In this document: positions 61,442 to 64,000 of the stretch, in pieces | Numbering within the stretch: position 1 is the first letter of the stretch | Layout: each line of letters starts with the position of its first letter | Source of the DNA: an uncultured Bacteroidales bacterium | Lineage (GTDB): Bacteria > Bacteroidota > Bacteroidia > Bacteroidales > UBA932 | Reading direction: 5' to 3' | NCBI GenBank assembly: GCA_944323505.1 | Contig: CALUST010000006.1 | Location: 1 to 64,000 of the forward strand | Length of the DNA stretch: 64,000 bases | The notes under the pieces: generated by a model | Told to the model about the DNA's origin: nothing | What the model saw: the letters and a program-made list of their open reading frames with translations, nothing else | Databases searched by the model: none | Made by a program: the position numbers and the translations under genes

Positions 61442-63301
61442 TCAGAAATTAAAAAGCAGTGGCAGGACGATTATCATCACTATACCCATTATTATCTGCA
61501 ACGGAAGCCCCACCTTTATATAATCCATGAAAGTGTACTGGCCCGCAGGCATCACCAAGGCATTAGGAGGTGTGGAGAACGGCGATGCAAAACACATGCT
61601 TGCCGCCACAGTAACAGCGAAAAGAAACGGGACAGGACTGACCCCCAACTGGACAGCACTCTGCAAGGCGATAGGAGCCATAAGGACTGCTGTCACAGTG
61701 TTGCTGATGAACATCGTCATCAGAGATGCGGTAAAATAGATGCCTGCAAGAAGAGCCACTGGACCGAAATCCCCGAGACTGCTCACAAGCGCACCTGAAA
61801 TATATGATGACACTCCTGTCTTCTCAAGAGCGAGGGACATCGGGAGCATTGCCGCAAAAAGCACGATAGTCTCCCAGTTGATGGTCTTGTATGCCGCCTC
61901 GACATTCCGGAAGCAGCCCGTAAGGACCATCAGTATCCCGGCTATCATCACAGCAGTGACAGGGGCGACGGGGATGAAGTCAAACACCATCATGACCACC
62001 ATCAGTATCATTATCACGGCCGCCACAGGGGCCTTATAGTCCAATGTCACCTTGGCAGCCTCAGCCAACGGCTGTCCCAGCACCACCCAGTCAGTATCCT
62101 CCTTACTCAGACGGGCAATGTCAGGCCATGTGCCCTGCACAAGGAGCACATCCCCGCTGTGCATCTTCGCGTCCCCGAGTTCGTGCAGGATATATTCATG
62201 CTTGCGGCGTATCCCGAGCACATTCACATTGAACTTGTCCCTGAACCCGGCCTCCTTGACGGTCTGGTTCACCATATTGGATGAAGGCATCAGCACGATC
62301 TCCGCTATGCCGATGTCATAGAATGCAAGCGTCCCGCCTTTTGATGCAGCCTCCTCACTCGTATGCCCGTCAAGCATCTCCATGCCGTAGTCCTCCGCAA
62401 AGCGGCTCACAGCATCAGCTGTCCCCGTCACATACAGCACGTCACCTTCCTTTATGACAGTATCAGGCGAGGCAAGTTTCTGGGTGACTGTCTTCAGGAA
62501 ACGATGCTGGGCAGTCTCTCCCCTTCTCACCTCCAGTATGTTCAGCCCGTATTTGCGCCTCAGATCCAGTTCCAGCACGGTATCCCCCGATATTCCCGAG
62601 CCTTCCGATGCTCGCAGCCTGAACAGATTGTCCGAAAGGCTGTATTCCTGCACCAGTTGGTTGAGAGATTTCCCCCCGGCAGCCTTGTCGCTCTTCTTCT
62701 CCTTTCTTGACAGGAATATCCTGGACAACGGCAGCAGCACTATGATGCCTGTCGCCAGACACACCAGGCCAACGGGAAGGAACGAAAAGAAAGAAAGCGG
62801 CTCATAGCCTGCCCCTGTCAGAGTATCCTGTATCACAAGGTTCGGCGGGGTACCGATGAGTGTCATCATCCCTCCCATGCTGCTGGCGAATGCAAGCGGC
62901 ATCAGCAGCCTACCGGGACTCATCCCGGCATTGTGGGCAAGACTCACTACTATCGGAAGCATCAGGGCGACAGTGCCGGTGTTGCTGACAAACGCCCCGA
63001 TGCCGCCTGTCACAAGCATCACCAGCAGGAAAAGCCTGAGCTCGCTCTTCCCCGCAAGTTTCAGTATCCGTGAACTTATCATCTTCGCCAGCCCCGTCTG
63101 GAAAATGGCCCCGCCCACAACAAATAGTCCTATCATCATGATGACCACCTGGTTGGAGAAGCCGGAAAGAGCCTCTTCAGGTGTCAGGACCTGGAAGACA
63201 AGCAGGGCGAGAAGCGCACACAGGGCCACAATATCGGAACGGAATTTGCCCGACACGAAAAACGCGGCGGAAACTATAAGGACTATCAGAGTAACGATCA
63301 T
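61442..63301 (-). CDS. SLC13/DASS-type permease with two RCK_C (TrkA_C) domains
   Basis: A 619-residue inner-membrane carrier. The N-terminal half has about five spans with TGGIGAFVSNTGTVALMLPIV near residue 100 and SSMGGMMTLIGTPPNLVIQ near 140, the SNT and TPPN motifs of the ArsB/NhaD/DASS superfamily. Two cytoplasmic RCK_C domains (about 215-300 and 300-385) follow. The second membrane half has MTMFISNTVTAVLMAPIAL and FASPFSTPPNALVM. Such proteins import sulfate, dicarboxylates or other anions with Na+; the substrate is not fixed by sequence. It is the first gene of the addAB operon, downstream of a TAAATTTG -7 element. Confidence 0.88.
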   Translation of the reverse strand: MIVTLIVLIVSAAFFVSGKFRSDIVALCALLALLVFQVLTPEEALSGFSNQVVIMMIGLFVVGGAIFQTGLAKMISSRILKLAGKSELRLFLLVMLVTGGIGAFVSNTGTVALMLPIVVSLAHNAGMSPGRLLMPLAFASSMGGMMTLIGTPPNLVIQDTLTGAGYEPLSFFSFLPVGLVCLATGIIVLLPLSRIFLSRKEKKSDKAAGGKSLNQLVQEYSLSDNLFRLRASEGSGISGDTVLELDLRRKYGLNILEVRRGETAQHRFLKTVTQKLASPDTVIKEGDVLYVTGTADAVSRFAEDYGMEMLDGHTSEEAASKGGTLAFYDIGIAEIVLMPSSNMVNQTVKEAGFRDKFNVNVLGIRRKHEYILHELGDAKMHSGDVLLVQGTWPDIARLSKEDTDWVVLGQPLAEAAKVTLDYKAPVAAVIMILMVVMMVFDFIPVAPVTAVMIAGILMVLTGCFRNVEAAYKTINWETIVLFAAMLPMSLALEKTGVSSYISGALVSSLGDFGPVALLAGIYFTASLMTMFISNTVTAVLMAPIALQSAVQLGVSPVPFLFAVTVAASMCFASPFSTPPNALVMPAGQYTFMDYIKVGLPLQIIMGIVMIIVLPLLFNF

Positions 63302-63370
63302 ACGGGTATCCGGAGATTATATGCAAACAAAATGACATGACAGCCGGTTCGGGATACGGACAAGCCGGAG

Positions 63371-63401
63371 CAAATTTAACAAAAAAATGTCCGTACTGAA
63401 A
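63371..63401 (-). promoter_or_regulatory. Promoter of the SLC13-addBA operon
   Basis: Minus strand: TTTC at 63401-63398, a 19-base spacer, TAAATTTG at 63378-63371. The leader to the ATG at 63301 is about 65 bases. Confidence 0.6.
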
Positions 63402-63416
63402 ATCGTCATGATATTA

Positions 63417-63447
63417 TTTGCTTTTTTCGGGAAAATGCCTACCTTTG
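63417..63447 (+). promoter_or_regulatory. Rubrerythrin promoter
   Basis: TTTG at 63417-63420, a 19-base spacer and TACCTTTG at 63440-63447. A full consensus match, divergent from the SLC13 promoter. Confidence 0.8.
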
Positions 63448-63455
63448 CTATTGTC

Positions 63456-63476
63456 AAATTTGAATCATTCAAATTT
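63456..63476 (+). promoter_or_regulatory. 10-1-10 perfect palindrome at the rubrerythrin transcript start, candidate operator
   Basis: AAATTTGAAT (63456-63465) and its exact complement (63467-63476) flank a single C. The inner AATNATT core with single-base centre is the layout of Fur/PerR family boxes. It begins nine bases after the -7 element, so a bound protein would block initiation or early elongation. It could also fold as an RNA hairpin. Confidence 0.5.
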
Positions 63477-63478
63477 AG

Positions 63479-63494
63479 TCCGGCTCTCGCCGGA
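63479..63494 (+). other. Short leader hairpin before rubrerythrin
   Basis: TCCGG at 63479-63483 pairs with CCGGA at 63490-63494 around CTCTCG. The T content after it is low, so it is not a typical terminator. A Shine-Dalgarno-like AAAAGGAAAG lies just before the ATG at 63533. Confidence 0.35.
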
Positions 63495-63532
63495 TTTGAC
63501 GGATATATACAACAATTTTAAAAGGAAAGAAC

Positions 63533-64000
63533 ATGAAAAAGAAATTCAGATGTCTCGTCTGCGGCTACATCCATGAAGGAGACAACCCGCCAGCAGAATG
63601 CCCGGTATGCCATGCAAAGGCTGACAAGTTCGTTGAAGTGAAAGAGACGGAAGGCTCCCTCACATGGGCCGACGAGCACAGGCTCGGAGTGGCACAGGGC
63701 GTTGACCCGGAGATTCTCCAGGGGCTCAAGGATCATTTCAACGGGGAATGTACAGAAGTCGGCATGTACATCGCCATGAGCCGCCAGGCCGACAGAGAGG
63801 GCTACCCTGAGATAGCAGAGGCATTCAGAAGATATGCCTACGAAGAGGCAGACCATGCGGCAAGATTTGCGGAACTCCTCGGTGAAGTTGTCTGGGACAC
63901 AGAGACCAACCTGAAGAAGAGGATGGAGGCTGAGGCCGGTGCCTGCGAGGACAAGTACCGCATCGCCAAACTGGCAAAGGCCCAGAACCTTGACGCCATC
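63533..64000 (+). CDS. rbr: Rubrerythrin with N-terminal rubredoxin domain (reverse rubrerythrin), 3' truncated by window edge
   Basis: 156 residues are visible and the frame is open at the edge. A rubredoxin-like iron site comes first ([10 protein letters not shown] and [11 protein letters not shown], two CxxC pairs within residues 7-32). A ferritin-like four-helix domain follows with [24 protein letters not shown] and [13 protein letters not shown], which supply diiron glutamates and histidine. Classical rubrerythrin has the rubredoxin domain at the C-terminus, so this is the reversed order known from clostridia and other anaerobes. Rubrerythrins reduce hydrogen peroxide in the cytoplasm of anaerobes. 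The strong promoter and the Fur/PerR-shaped palindrome suggest peroxide- or iron-responsive expression. Confidence 0.93.
   Translation, partial: MKKKFRCLVCGYIHEGDNPPAECPVCHAKADKFVEVKETEGSLTWADEHRLGVAQGVDPEILQGLKDHFNGECTEVGMYIAMSRQADREGYPEIAEAFRRYAYEEADHAARFAELLGEVVWDTETNLKKRMEAEAGACEDKYRIAKLAKAQNLDAI

Noticed and set aside
1-64000. CRISPR arrays, tRNA or rRNA genes, complete insertion sequences
   Set aside because: No regularly spaced repeats, cloverleaf-like segments, rRNA sequence or transposase genes were recognised by eye; a dedicated tRNA and covariance-model scan was not possible.

Overview
The window looks like a chromosome segment from a member of the order Bacteroidales. Most recognisable upstream regions carry the Bacteroidetes promoter form (TTTG, about 19-20 bases, TAnnTTTG). 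Typical Bacteroidota gene families are present: RteC, DUF4954, a TamB of about 1,500 residues, a SAM-methyltransferase paralogue of RsmI, an rpsA-rnz pair, lipoprotein M16 peptidase, PnuC and MntP. Base composition is near 50% G+C with heavy use of AGG/AGA arginine codons, except in one A+T-rich glycan block. I cannot assign a genus. I saw no rRNA, tRNA, CRISPR array or complete insertion sequence.

Layout. (1) 1-1.8 kb is the edge of an accessory element: a truncated AlbA_2-domain gene, an RteC-family gene and an A+T-rich junction with short direct repeats. (2) 1.8-12.4 kb is a divergent housekeeping locus. On the minus strand lie tsaD and a COG2509 flavoprotein. On the plus strand lie tamB, an RsmI-like methyltransferase, folB, mtaB and an MBL hydrolase. 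tsaD makes tRNA t6A and mtaB methylthiolates it, so two steps of one modification flank a single intergenic region. (3) 12.4-24.2 kb holds recQ, pckA, an M16 lipoprotein peptidase, a minus-strand TPR-HAD-WalJ operon and a secreted M28-fold protein whose catalytic residues appear to be lost.

(4) 24.2-42.3 kb is a cell-envelope region. Seven plus-strand glycan genes (GT4, a GT2/GT4 chimera, GT2, GT4, two tandem GT14-like, one Glyco_tranf_2_5-like) converge on three minus-strand genes (RgpF-like, Caps_synth, RgpF-like). Then follow an LpxL/HtrB-type acyltransferase, an MsbA-type ABC exporter, a VanZ protein and a large secreted amidase with a golvesin-type insert. Together they suggest assembly of a lipid-linked surface glycan (LPS/LOS or capsule). 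A cysteine-desulfidase-family gene and a C_GCAxxG_C_C gene end this run.

(5) 42.3-49 kb: mltG, a GH73-LysM hydrolase, rnz and rpsA form one minus-strand operon, with corA upstream; the corA terminator and the rpsA promoter overlap. mntP follows. (6) 49-63.3 kb: pnuC, an SGNH esterase, a GlcNAc-kinase-like gene and recR form one minus-strand operon. A divergent Nudix gene meets the end of a second one: SLC13 carrier, addB, addA, DUF4954, FKBP isomerase. (7) At the right edge a truncated reverse-type rubrerythrin gene begins behind a strong promoter and a palindrome shaped like a Fur/PerR operator.
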